This document shows, in pieces, positions 1 through 7,637 of a stretch of 64,000 bases of DNA; position 1 is the first letter of the stretch, and each line of letters opens with the position of its first letter. The notes under the pieces are model-generated. The model did not search any database, was not told the origin of the DNA, and worked only from the letters and a program-made list of their open reading frames with translations. The translations under genes were made by a program, and so were the position numbers. Source of the stretch: Thermoanaerobaculum sp964488355 (GTDB lineage Bacteria > Acidobacteriota > Thermoanaerobaculia > Thermoanaerobaculales > Thermoanaerobaculaceae); the NCBI GenBank assembly GCA_964488355.1, contig CAZAUJ010000001.1, positions 1 to 64,000 on the forward strand, given 5' to 3'.

Positions 1-308
1 CGGCCTTCCTTGGGTGGCACAATTGGACCGTGGATGACCGAAGCCGAGAGTGCTTTAGCCCCTTCTAGGCCTCGCAATGACCTGCGAGGCCTGCGGGGCC
101 TGGCCATGCCGGGGAAGTCGCGGGCGCCTCTAAACGACCGAAATCCCATGGGCTCCTGGTCAGGAGGGTCCAAGCGAGCGTCCCCTGGCCCCGCCAGGGT
201 GAGGCTCCCAGCATCAGTGGGAGCCGGCGTCGCCGGGCAGTTGCTCGCGGGGAGGTGGGCCAAGTGCGTGTCGGTCTTGCCCGCCTGGACCGCCACACTA
301 ACTTGCCT
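1..308. other. Non-coding flank with three perfect hairpins
   Basis: I see no convincing gene here. The stretch holds three perfect inverted repeats: 68-76 with 83-91 (9 bp, loop atgacc), 183-189 with 193-199 (7 bp, loop ccc) and 203-210 with 218-225 (8 bp, loop gcatcag). The first contains CGCAATGAC, the core of the dispersed repeat also seen around 39.3-39.7 kb. It lies downstream of the minus-strand FmdB gene, but none of the hairpins is followed by a T-run on that strand, so I do not call a terminator. Confidence 0.5.
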
Positions 309-800
309 CTAGAGGCTATAAAGACCCGGGTCGCGCTCGGGCGCCAAGCTGCTGCCCTCCGCCTCCTCCTCGGTGCCCAGCTCTTCTTCCAGCTGGTCAC
401 CCAGCTCCTCCTCCAGCTTTTCCGGGTCCTCACCCGCCTCCATGCGGCGCATCATTTCTTCGAGGGTTTGCGGAACCGGCTCACCGGACGCCTCGGCCAG
501 CCGTCGCATGAGGCGAGCCATGGTGCGGGGGTCTTCCATGTCCTTGTCGTCCACGCTGGAGACCAGGTTCTCCAACTCCCGCTCCAGTTTGGGCGGAAGC
601 CCTTCCTCCGGTTCTTTGTGCAGGGGCTTATCTTTTCCCGACTTCTTGCTCCCGCTCACCACGGCAAAAGCTGAGGGCATCCGCGCTAGGCCTGTCCCGC
701 CACAGCGCGGACAGGTGGGTTCCCGCTTAGGTATCGGGGAAAGCGACAAGAAGCTGTAGATTCGATTGCAGCTTCGGCAAAGGTACTCAAAGATGGGCAC
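309..800 (-). CDS. FmdB-family zinc ribbon protein
   Basis: A 163-residue protein starting GTG at 800 after a GGAGGTG ribosome binding site. The first 50 residues hold the FmdB/CxxC_CxxC_SSSS zinc ribbon: it opens VPIFEYLCRSC and has a second CPRCGG pair, four cysteines that would bind one zinc. This regulatory-protein family is common but its biochemical role is unclear. The rest is acidic and glutamate-rich, with a run of E and D residues near the C-terminus, so probably helical and charged; this tail is longer than in minimal FmdB proteins. No operon partner is visible. The longer upstream reading frame is discarded because it lacks a binding site and the ribbon motif begins right at this GTG. 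Confidence 0.85.
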   Translation of the reverse strand: MPIFEYLCRSCNRIYSFLSLSPIPKREPTCPRCGGTGLARMPSAFAVVSGSKKSGKDKPLHKEPEEGLPPKLERELENLVSSVDDKDMEDPRTMARLMRRLAEASGEPVPQTLEEMMRRMEAGEDPEKLEEELGDQLEEELGTEEEAEGSSLAPERDPGLYSL

Positions 801-1032
801 GGCGCACCTCCACTCCGCACCGAAGGGATTGTAGCTTCGACTCGCGGAAGCCGGGCACCCACCGCCGGTTGAAGATTCTTTGTTTCTGAACACGTGAATC
901 GCTTCACATAGCGAAAGGAAATGGGTGAAGACGGCATTTTGTCGAATTTCCTTCAGGAATTGTCGCACAAACTTGCCACTTCAGGTAAGATTGCCACGGC
1001 GGCGTAAAAACCCTGCCCAGGAGGTTTGGCCC

Positions 1033-2421
1033 ATGAGAGAAGGGGTAGCTCGGTACGTGGAGATGGCTAAAGAGGAGATAGAGGCGAGGCGGAAGGCGTG
1101 GCAACAAGCCAAGAGGATTCGCTTCGACACGGTAGCCGTTCATGGCCTCTACACCGTGGAGGAGGCTATTACGCGCAACCAGGGGTCACTGGTGGAGCCC
1201 GTGTACTTGGCTACCTCGCAGGCCTACCGCGACAGCGACGAGCTGGAGGCAGCACTGGCTTACCTGATTCCCACCTGGTGCTACGCGCGCATTGCCAACC
1301 CCTCTGTCTACTACCTGGAATGGACCTTGGCCTTGCTGGAGGGCTACGGGTGCTCCTTCGAAACGGCCTGTTGCGCCACAGCCTCGGGCATGGCGGCCAT
1401 TGTCTCCGCCATCGAGCCCTTCTTGGTTCGTCTGCCGGGTCGGGAGACCGAGCCCATTAACTTTGTTGCCTCAGCTCACGTCTACGGCGGCACGTTCCAG
1501 CAGTTTGCGGTGCGACAAAAGGAAAAGGGCATCGAGGTTCGGTGGGTGCGTCACCCCGAGCGGCTGGAGGAGTGGGCCGAGCTCATTGACGAGCACACCC
1601 GCTTCCTTTACGGCGAGATCCCCTCCAACCCCACGCTGGCCCTTTTTGATATTGTCGCCGTGGCCGATGTGGCCCATCGGCATGGTATCCCCCTCATCGT
1701 AGACTCCACTGTCGCTACGCCCGCCCTGCTGCGGCCGTTGGAGCATGGGGCGGATATCGTCGTGCACTCGGTGACCAAGAGCATGACCGCCTCTGGCTTT
1801 GGCATTGCCGGTGCGGTCATTGCCAAGAGGCCCATCGTTACCAACATTCCTAACGAGGCTTTGCGCGAAGACTTTGCCAGCTACATCAAGTTTCTGCCCA
1901 ACCGCGACAACGGCCCCAGCCTTTCGCCCATGCAGGCTGTGCTGACCCTCAATGACCTCCGCACGCTGCGGAGCCGCATGGACCTGCTGTCGGAAAACGC
2001 GCGCATCGTCGCCGAGTTCCTGCAGGACCATCCCAAGGTGGAAAAGGTGAGCTACCCAGGGCTTCCTTCCTATCCGCTGCACAACTTGGCGCGGCGGTAC
2101 ATGTGGCTGGTGGACAGCGAGCACGACGCGCGTTATCGGGAGCGAGTCAACCGCTACGGCCACCTGCTTTCCTTCTGCGTCAAGGGCGGTCATGAGGCGG
2201 CGCGGCGGGTTTTGGATGGGCTGCAGCGCATCTACCGGGCCACCGATCTGGGGCGGATCAAGTCGGTGGCGACCATTCCAGCCATTTCCACCCACCAGCA
2301 GCAGGGAGAAGAGGGCCGAGCGCTGGCTGCCATTCCCGACAACCTTATCCGTCTGTGTGTAGGAGCCGAACATCCTGACGATATCGTGGCGGATTTGGAG
2401 CAGGCTTTGCAAAGGGCCTGA
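1033..2421 (+). CDS. Cys/Met-metabolism PLP-dependent enzyme (cystathionine gamma-synthase family)
   Basis: A 462-residue fold-type I PLP enzyme. The start is ATG 1033, 8 nt after an AGGAGGT site. Family marks are the early TVAVHGLYTVEEAI segment, the nucleotide-loop region ATASGMAAI and the Schiff-base lysine in HSVTKSMTASGFG near residue 258. The family includes cystathionine gamma-synthase, cystathionine gamma/beta-lyase, methionine gamma-lyase and O-acetylhomoserine sulfhydrylase, and the sequence alone does not let me choose. It is longer than the usual roughly 390-430 residues, with extra N-terminal residues and a tyrosine- and arginine-rich insertion near residue 355. It is monocistronic, with a ferritin-like gene convergent downstream. 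Confidence 0.85.
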   Translation: MREGVARYVEMAKEEIEARRKAWQQAKRIRFDTVAVHGLYTVEEAITRNQGSLVEPVYLATSQAYRDSDELEAALAYLIPTWCYARIANPSVYYLEWTLALLEGYGCSFETACCATASGMAAIVSAIEPFLVRLPGRETEPINFVASAHVYGGTFQQFAVRQKEKGIEVRWVRHPERLEEWAELIDEHTRFLYGEIPSNPTLALFDIVAVADVAHRHGIPLIVDSTVATPALLRPLEHGADIVVHSVTKSMTASGFGIAGAVIAKRPIVTNIPNEALREDFASYIKFLPNRDNGPSLSPMQAVLTLNDLRTLRSRMDLLSENARIVAEFLQDHPKVEKVSYPGLPSYPLHNLARRYMWLVDSEHDARYRERVNRYGHLLSFCVKGGHEAARRVLDGLQRIYRATDLGRIKSVATIPAISTHQQQGEEGRALAAIPDNLIRLCVGAEHPDDIVADLEQALQRA

Positions 2422-2531
2422 TCGGGGAAGCGGGATGTACGGGTGACGACCCAAGCCAGACTCTCCGCTTCTGGCGGCTGGCTGGCGAGCGCACGCGAAC
2501 CCGGAATCGTGGCTTTGTCGGCGAGGAAGGG

Positions 2532-3044
2532 TTATCCCGCCTCCAGGTCGAACTCCATAAAGTCGAACCAGTGCCCGTGGCCAGCAATGGCATCAATTTC
2601 CGCTTGCACGATGGTCAGGTGGCCGCGCTCGATATCCAGAAACCGCGAGAAAAGCGGTTTGTACTCGGCCGGCAGCTGATCCACTAACTGTTGGTAAAAG
2701 GCGGAGGTTTGTCGCTCCAATTCCAAGGCGGTCTTCAACAGCTCCAACTCGCCTTGGGTGGCGACGGAAGGGGAGGGCTTGGCAGCGAGGCGCTCGCGGG
2801 CTTGCTGCAACAGAGGAAAAGGGGGTAGATCTGTGGGCAGTTCAGGCCTTGAAAGGCTGCCCGTCTTGTGCCACTCATCCCGGCGGGAGAGCAGATACTC
2901 CAGGTGCCGTTGCTCCTCCTGGGCCATCACGTGGAACACTCTCTTGCCTTCGGGTGCGAGGATATGCTCTTCCCCCTGCCGATAGTGGTCTCGCACCTGT
3001 CGTTCGTAGTCAATGGCCACTGCCAAGGCTTGTTCCAAGTCCAT
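2532..3044 (-). CDS. Ferritin-like / rubrerythrin-type diiron protein
   Basis: A 170-residue, mostly helical protein with the two ExxH-type half-sites of a ferritin-like diiron four-helix bundle (EEQRH and IERGH), each paired with an upstream YE-containing helix (VAIDYERQ and LELERQTSAFY). It lacks a C-terminal rubredoxin ribbon, so it is the short rubrerythrin-like type and likely acts in peroxide or iron stress in the cytoplasm. ATG 3044 is chosen because GGAGG lies 5 nt upstream; a GTG at 3056 would place that site inside the gene. It is convergent with the PLP enzyme. Confidence is good for the fold, lower for the exact reaction. Confidence 0.8.
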   Translation of the reverse strand: MDLEQALAVAIDYERQVRDHYRQGEEHILAPEGKRVFHVMAQEEQRHLEYLLSRRDEWHKTGSLSRPELPTDLPPFPLLQQARERLAAKPSPSVATQGELELLKTALELERQTSAFYQQLVDQLPAEYKPLFSRFLDIERGHLTIVQAEIDAIAGHGHWFDFMEFDLEAG

Positions 3045-3234
3045 CAACCCCTCCACCAGCGCCCAGGGGTTAGGTCCCGAGGGCCCTTGGCCTCAGTCTA
3101 CGCAGGAAAGGGTTCTGTGTCAAAAGACTGTGAGGACATAGCCAGTGAGCCCGACAGCCCAAGCTCGAGAATCGTTGGTTCAAGCACGGTCTCCCAGCTC
3201 GGCGGCAAGCTGCAGTGCTTTTGGCCTGAGAACG

Positions 3235-3732
3235 TCAGCACGGGAGGGGCTTGCCCTCCACGATGGTCTCTTGGAGCTCATGCGCAGCATGGTCAAGGTG
3301 TTCCGCCCGCCCCAGGACCTGATAGGCCGCTTCTGCGTGCTTGAGGCAGTAGACCTTGGAAACCCGACAGTGGGGCTCATTTGCTTGCTGGCTTCGATCT
3401 TTTGCCATGGCGGCCCGCATGGATGACCGCTTTTCCTCCAGGATTTCTTCAAAGTCGTTGATGAGCAAGTCCAAGGGGCACGTGCGCCAGGAGTACCAAA
3501 CCTTCGGATCGGTATCAGGCCACCAAGCAGCCGGAGGTTTGATGGCCAGGGGTACATGGAGCTCCCGTAGGATGCGACGAGCAAACGGCACCGGTACCCC
3601 CGCACGCGGGCAAGAAACTGGGCGCTCCACCGAGCTCGTGGCGCGGAGCTGGGTGGCGGGCAGGCTGGCGAGGAGCAGAAAAACGGAGAGGCTTACTCGC
3701 CGGGTGACAGCGAGCCGGGTAATGCCGCTCAT
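3235..3732 (-). CDS. Secreted protein of unknown function
   Basis: A 165-residue protein beginning MSGITRLAVTRRVSLSVFLL, a clear Sec signal peptide (basic N-region, hydrophobic core, ATQLRA cleavage region). The mature part has several cysteines (SCPRAG, RTCPLD, HCRVSKVYC, final PLPC) that could form periplasmic disulfides, and is otherwise charged. I do not recognise the family. A GGGAG precedes ATG 3732 closely; an in-frame ATG at 3747 is an alternative. It lies upstream of, and in the same direction as, the ferritin-like gene, with a 190-base gap in which I see nothing. Confidence 0.55.
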   Translation of the reverse strand: MSGITRLAVTRRVSLSVFLLLASLPATQLRATSSVERPVSCPRAGVPVPFARRILRELHVPLAIKPPAAWWPDTDPKVWYSWRTCPLDLLINDFEEILEEKRSSMRAAMAKDRSQQANEPHCRVSKVYCLKHAEAAYQVLGRAEHLDHAAHELQETIVEGKPLPC

Positions 3733-3920
3733 CGTCTCCCGGTACATCCAGGATATCCGGCGGGGCGGGTTGGGGCAGACGAGCCCGTCCTTCCCAACAG
3801 CTTTGCAGCGGCTGGGTGGGGCTTCGGGAGGCAAGGAGCCCGGTGAAAGCTGGCTTCAAGGGTGGAGCCCATGGGTGGGGTGCGGAGTAGGGATGGAGCG
3901 TATGGGCATGGAGAGCCAGG

Positions 3921-3932
3921 TACAATCCCACG
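3921..3932 (+). promoter_or_regulatory. Leaderless -10 element of thyX
   Basis: TACAAT at 3921-3926 is followed by exactly 6 nt and then the GTG start, with no Shine-Dalgarno. Transcription would begin at or next to the start codon. I see no good -35 box. The same layout recurs at several other genes in this window. Confidence 0.5.
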
Positions 3933-5510
3933 GTGCCGATGCCCCGGGTTCGCCTGTTGGCTGCCTTTCCCCGACCGCTGGATGTGGCGGTGGCTGCGGC
4001 CCGCACTTGTTACTCCGCCAGCGGGCCTGTGCCGCCGGAAAAGGTGGCCGGGGAACATCTGTTGGAGCCAGAGGCGCGCGAGAAAGCCCTGGCTCGGCGG
4101 GATGCGCTGGCCCGCTCCCTCTACCTGGCCGGCCACCACACCACCTTTCAGCACGCCCATTTCCTCTTCGCCATCGAGGGGGTTTCCCGGCAGTTTGTTT
4201 GGTCCTTCCTCCATGCCCACCCCTTTGCCAACTCCGAACAAGTTTCCCAGCGCTACGTGGCGGTGGCTCCCGAGGCGGTCTACGAACCCCCTTCCTTGCC
4301 TCTGCTCGCCCGAGAGGCTTACCGGCAGACGGTGGCAAGCCTCCATGCCGCCTACCGCGAGCTGGTGACGGCGCTGCAGCCAATTGCCGAAAGCGAGCTC
4401 CTGCAGCGCTTTCCCACGTGGCGGCGGCACCAGGAGAGGCTCGCGCGGCAAAGCCAGCGCAAGGCGCAGGAAGTGGCGCGCGCGGTGCTGCCGGTGGCCA
4501 CGCTCACCTCCCTGTACCACACCGTCTCCTGCCTTACGTTGTTCCGTTACCGCCGCCTCTGCCAGCAGGCAGAGATCCCGGAGGAAACACGAGCGGTGGT
4601 GGAGGCGATGGTAGGGGAAGCCCTAGCTTGGGACCCGGCTCTGACCCAGCTAATGCAGGAGCCTTTGCCGTTGGAGGAAACCCCGGAGTACCAGCTGTTT
4701 TGGCAGTTTTACCAGGGTCGGCCCCAGCCCCTAGCATTCCGCCAGGAGTTTGACCAGCTGCTACAAGGCCGCACCTCCCGGCTGGTAAACCGCGGACAGG
4801 AGAACGAGGAAGCGGTGGCCCAAGCGGTGCGGGCGGTATTGGGCCTGACCCGCTCGCAGCTTCCCACCGCTGAGGCGATCCGCTTGGTTCTTGACCCTGC
4901 AGCCAACAGGCTTTTGGGAGAGGAACTCAACCTCACCACCCTTTCCAAGCTTGCTCGAGCCCTCTACCACGCCCATTACACCTTTGCCAAAAAGCTTTCC
5001 CACGCCGCCGACTCCCAGGACCAGCGCCACCGCATGACCCCTGCTGCCCGGCCGTTGCTCTGGGCGGTGGTGGACCAGGAGCCCGACGTGGTCGTCCCCA
5101 AACTCATCCTTCACGCCGGGGGCAAGGCCATGGAGCTTTTTTCTCAGGCGGTGGCCCGCGCGTGGGAAGGTGCAAACGAGCTGTTACGCCTTGGGGCCAG
5201 TGGCGAGCAGGCGCTGTACCTGCTTCCCAACGCCCTGGCCATCCGCTTGGTGGAGTCGGCGGATCTCCTCAACCTGCACCACAAACACCGCATGAGGCTG
5301 TGCTACAACGCCCAGGAGGAAATTTGGCAGGCTTCGCTGGAGGAAGCGGAGCAAATTGCCGCCGTGGAGCCGGAAATTGGCCGCTGGCTCTTGCCCCCCT
5401 GTAGCATCCGCAAGCTGGCGGGCAAGGCGCCCATTTGCCCGGAAGGGGACAGGTTTTGCGGGGTGCCCGTTTGGCGCTTGCGGCGCAGCGAATACCGCCG
5501 GCTCATTTAA
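3933..5510 (+). CDS. thyX: Tandem-domain FAD-dependent thymidylate synthase (ThyX)
   Basis: A 525-residue protein with two ThyX-like halves; single-domain ThyX is about 210-250 residues. ThyX makes dTMP from dUMP using FAD and methylene-tetrahydrofolate. The first half has HTTFQHAHFLFAIEGVSRQF and then HPFANSEQVSQRYV (about residues 96-109), which matches the ThyX signature except that the RHR dipositive triplet is HAH. The second half supplies a QRHRM motif near residue 362 and an MRLCYNAQEEIWQ segment like the family's C-terminal AQwEIR. The signature is thus split between the halves, as expected if the fusion folds as a pseudo-dimer with non-equivalent sites. GTG 3933 sits 6 nt after a -10 box; ATG 3939 is an alternative. 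The 3' end overlaps the convergent mauE-like gene by 8 bases. Confidence 0.85.
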   Translation: MPMPRVRLLAAFPRPLDVAVAAARTCYSASGPVPPEKVAGEHLLEPEAREKALARRDALARSLYLAGHHTTFQHAHFLFAIEGVSRQFVWSFLHAHPFANSEQVSQRYVAVAPEAVYEPPSLPLLAREAYRQTVASLHAAYRELVTALQPIAESELLQRFPTWRRHQERLARQSQRKAQEVARAVLPVATLTSLYHTVSCLTLFRYRRLCQQAEIPEETRAVVEAMVGEALAWDPALTQLMQEPLPLEETPEYQLFWQFYQGRPQPLAFRQEFDQLLQGRTSRLVNRGQENEEAVAQAVRAVLGLTRSQLPTAEAIRLVLDPAANRLLGEELNLTTLSKLARALYHAHYTFAKKLSHAADSQDQRHRMTPAARPLLWAVVDQEPDVVVPKLILHAGGKAMELFSQAVARAWEGANELLRLGASGEQALYLLPNALAIRLVESADLLNLHHKHRMRLCYNAQEEIWQASLEEAEQIAAVEPEIGRWLLPPCSIRKLAGKAPICPEGDRFCGVPVWRLRRSEYRRLI

Positions 5511-5940
5511 CCGCTGCCGGTCGTGGGGCAAAAAACAGCAGCACAGCCGCGGCCAACCACATGGGCAGATCGCGCAGCACCAAGAACCAGGCATTGTGCA
5601 CGTCCTCCGCCGATTGGGAAAAGCAGCCGCAAGCCACGTTCACCCCCCGAAAGGCATTGACCAGAAGAGCCAGCTCGAAAACCGTCAGAAGAAAGAAGGC
5701 CCAAAAGGCCGCTCCCCGGCGGAGGATTCCGCTCACAAGCCCCAGGGCAACGAACAGCTCCAGCCAGGGCATGTACATGGCCACCAGGTTAATGGGACCT
5801 GCGGGCAACAGGCGGTAACCCCAAATGATCGTCAGCAGCGGACGCGGGTCCAGCACCTTGGGAATCGCCGCATACAAAAATATGGCACCCAAAGCCCAAG
5901 CCAAGAGGCGATGTACCCAAAGATTTCTCAGCCACTTCAT
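5503..5940 (-). CDS. MauE/DoxX-family membrane protein with CGCF motif
   Basis: A 145-residue integral membrane protein with four hydrophobic segments (about residues 8-28, 42-66, 70-92, 118-140). The extracytoplasmic loop before the last helix has NVACGCFSQS, the paired-cysteine motif of the MauE/DoxX-like family, whose members deliver or regenerate disulfides or otherwise support periplasmic redox proteins. Its ATG overlaps the stop of the upstream rhodanese gene (ATGA), so the two are translationally coupled and probably act together in extracytoplasmic sulfur or redox chemistry. The role beyond the family is inference. The 3' end overlaps thyX tail to tail. Confidence 0.75.
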   Translation of the reverse strand: MKWLRNLWVHRLLAWALGAIFLYAAIPKVLDPRPLLTIIWGYRLLPAGPINLVAMYMPWLELFVALGLVSGILRRGAAFWAFFLLTVFELALLVNAFRGVNVACGCFSQSAEDVHNAWFLVLRDLPMWLAAAVLLFFAPRPAAVK

Positions 5941-6416
5941 TGCTGCCCCTCCAGCAGGAAGCCGGCCGCCTTCCAGGCAGGTAGGCCGCCCATGAGCACG
6001 TACGGCATGGGCATGCCTGGAAGCTCGCGGCGCAGGGCTTGCGCCAGGAGCTGCTCGATGTCCGTTTCTGCCGAGCTTCCGTAAATGACGACCGCCGGCG
6101 CCTCCGTCAGTTTTAGCCGCAAGTCGGCTGAGAGCATGTCATGCAGCGAGGGCAGCTCCAAGCGGACCGCGCCGGGGACATGCCCCGCGCCGTATTCCTC
6201 CTGGCTACGGGTATCCAGGAACACCACTCGTGGGAGGCTCTCCAAAATGGCGTGGGCGCTGTCCACGTCCAGGAGCTGGAAATCTTGCCCGGCCCTAGGT
6301 GGTTCTTGCCCTTGGCCCCACCAGGCCAGGTGCCGGCGGGGATGGAGGTTTGTAAGCGTGCCCACGACCAAAACCAATAGGAGGATGATGGTCGCTTGCC
6401 ACACCGTTTGGCGCAT
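5937..6416 (-). CDS. Membrane-anchored rhodanese-like domain protein lacking the catalytic Cys
   Basis: A 159-residue protein starting ATG 6416 after GAAGGGG. An N-terminal hydrophobic segment (WQATIILLLVLVVGTL) anchors it, followed by one rhodanese domain: VVFLDTRSQEEYGAGHVPGA is the classic CH2A/B-type start (D and the HVPGA box) and GGLPAWKAAGF the usual end. The active-site loop reads VVIYGSSAETD where rhodaneses have a cysteine, so it cannot form a persulfide the normal way and is probably a binding or regulatory version. It is coupled by ATGA overlap to the MauE-like gene and divergent from the diheme cytochrome. Confidence 0.8.
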   Translation of the reverse strand: MRQTVWQATIILLLVLVVGTLTNLHPRRHLAWWGQGQEPPRAGQDFQLLDVDSAHAILESLPRVVFLDTRSQEEYGAGHVPGAVRLELPSLHDMLSADLRLKLTEAPAVVIYGSSAETDIEQLLAQALRRELPGMPMPYVLMGGLPAWKAAGFLLEGQQ

Positions 6417-6528
6417 GCTTTGGTCCCCTTCGTACTCTCCGCTCAAAGCTCCCTTTGGCTTTATGCCTGCGCCTTCACGGACGTTACGCCCGTGGGCAAG
6501 CCGCAGGCCGGCCAGAGGGTAACACACC

Positions 6529-6846
6529 ATGGAGCGCAGCCGCTGGGGTTGGGCGCTTTTGGCTGGGTTGGTGGCTCTCCTCGTAGGTCTGTGGTTAGCC
6601 GGCGACCGCCCACCCCGTCTGCCCGCGGACGGGGATCACGGCCTGGAGCAATCGGAGTCCGCGTGCCTGGGCTGCCACGGGTACGGCCAGCGCCACCCGC
6701 GCCCGCCCACGCACCCTTTGCGGGACGACTGCTTCTCCTGCCATGCTGACGCAAAGGGCAAGTTGCACCCGCGGTTCGAGGCGCCCACGGCGCTCCCGGG
6801 CGGGTGGCCCGACGACCCGCGGTTGGAGGAAAAGTCCCGACCATAG
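6529..6846 (+). CDS. Small membrane-anchored diheme c-type cytochrome
   Basis: A 105-residue protein with an N-terminal signal anchor (WGWALLAGLVALLVGLWLAG) and two heme-c attachment motifs, CLGCH near residue 46 and CFSCH near residue 68, about 20 residues apart. Extra histidines nearby (HPRPPTH, HPRF) could be distal ligands. It would face the periplasm and carry electrons. The layout resembles small NapB/NrfB-like or multiheme fragments, but I cannot assign a partner. An AGAGGG about 10 nt upstream is a weak binding site. It is divergent from the rhodanese/MauE pair, which may form a redox module with it. Confidence 0.75.
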   Translation: MERSRWGWALLAGLVALLVGLWLAGDRPPRLPADGDHGLEQSESACLGCHGYGQRHPRPPTHPLRDDCFSCHADAKGKLHPRFEAPTALPGGWPDDPRLEEKSRP

Positions 6847-6904
6847 CCCCCGGTGGCAGCCGGCGGACGCTTGGCAGGGTGCCGGCTTGGCCGCTTTCGC
6901 CTCG

Positions 6905-7222
6905 CTTGCCCACTTTTTGCACGTGCCTTCGTGCATTGGCACCGAGAAATAAAACAGCCAGGGCAGCTTCGGTTGTGTTCTCCACATCCACTTGTTTTTC
7001 TGGGTAAAGCAGACCGAGATCAAGATTTCCTTGTTTGATAATGAAGCGTTCGTCCTGGAGATCGTTAAACATGGCTTTCAAAACGCTTTTCTGATCGACG
7101 TGGTCGAAAGCTCTGGTTTGAAACTCGCGTATCTGGAGCTGCACGACCGGCGGCTTGGTGCTTGTGCAACGCGAAATGGTCAAGGCTAGATTGGTAGCGG
7201 CGTTGCAAGGCTTCTGATGCAT
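6905..7222 (-). pseudogene. Decayed lipoprotein gene, 3' truncated
   Basis: It begins at ATG 7222 with an excellent GGAGGG site 16 nt after the stop of the BamE-like lipoprotein gene. About 104 codons look genuine (LQIREFQTRAFD, VLKAMFNDLQDE, DLGLLYPEKQVDVEN), and I recall a family of roughly 170-200-residue lipoproteins with QTRxFD...VLKAxLNVLQDDGF signatures. Here the signal peptide has lost its core (TNLALTISRC, with R before the lipobox Cys). After about codon 104 the frame runs on as G/C-rich sequence antisense to the cytochrome gene without family features. The stretch is visibly AT-richer than its flanks. A functional extended protein is unlikely but not excluded. Confidence 0.5.
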
Positions 7223-7237
7223 AATGTCCCTCCTATG

Positions 7238-7627
7238 TCAAAACTTTCTGGCGTGATAGGTGAAGTAGTCCACCTTGCCTTCCTGGTTAAATTTGACAAT
7301 CACCGTTAACGTTTTTTGCGTGACGCGCGAGGTGGCCTGGGTGCGCGATCCGTACGGCACGAGTATCGAGCCGCCGGCCGACGAGGTGGAATAGGACGCC
7401 TCGGTGCCAATCTTGTCGTAAATCCAGGTTTCCTTGCCCTCAGCATCGCGTGTCACGATGTTGGGCGAGCCCAAAACCTGTGCCACCTCCGCCTGGCTCA
7501 TGCCCGTGCTTATTTCCTTTTGCACCAGGCCGACGGTGAGCTCGCGGTTGGTGTCGGCGGCGGGCGCGGTGGTGCAGGCGGGGGCCGCGGCGGCAGCCAA
7601 GATCAAAAACACGCGACGTAATCCCAT
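7238..7627 (-). CDS. BamE/SmpA-like (OmlA domain) outer-membrane lipoprotein
   Basis: A 129-residue lipoprotein: signal peptide with an APACTT lipobox at residues 15-20, then a compact domain starting with LVQKEISTGMSQAEVAQVLG, which is the SmpA/OmlA fold signature, with WIYDKIG following. Such proteins sit on the inner face of the outer membrane and assist envelope assembly. The middle has a Ser/Gly-rich loop. GGGAGGT precedes ATG 7627 and overlaps the stop of the upstream gene (7638), so the three minus-strand genes 8531-6905 look like one operon. Confidence 0.75.
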   Translation of the reverse strand: MGLRRVFLILAAAAAPACTTAPAADTNRELTVGLVQKEISTGMSQAEVAQVLGSPNIVTRDAEGKETWIYDKIGTEASYSTSSAGGSILVPYGSRTQATSRVTQKTLTVIVKFNQEGKVDYFTYHARKF

Positions 7628-7637
7628 CGGGACCTCC

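Noticed and set aside
203..225. Hairpin as the FmdB gene terminator
   Set aside because: No T-tract follows on the minus strand and it is about 85 bases past the stop.
3150..3200. GGTTCAAGC resembling a tRNA T-arm
   Set aside because: No cloverleaf can be drawn around it.
3356..4753. Long open frame on the plus strand overlapping thyX
   Set aside because: Arg/Gly/Pro-rich shadow of thyX in another frame; the ThyX motifs are in the 3933 frame.
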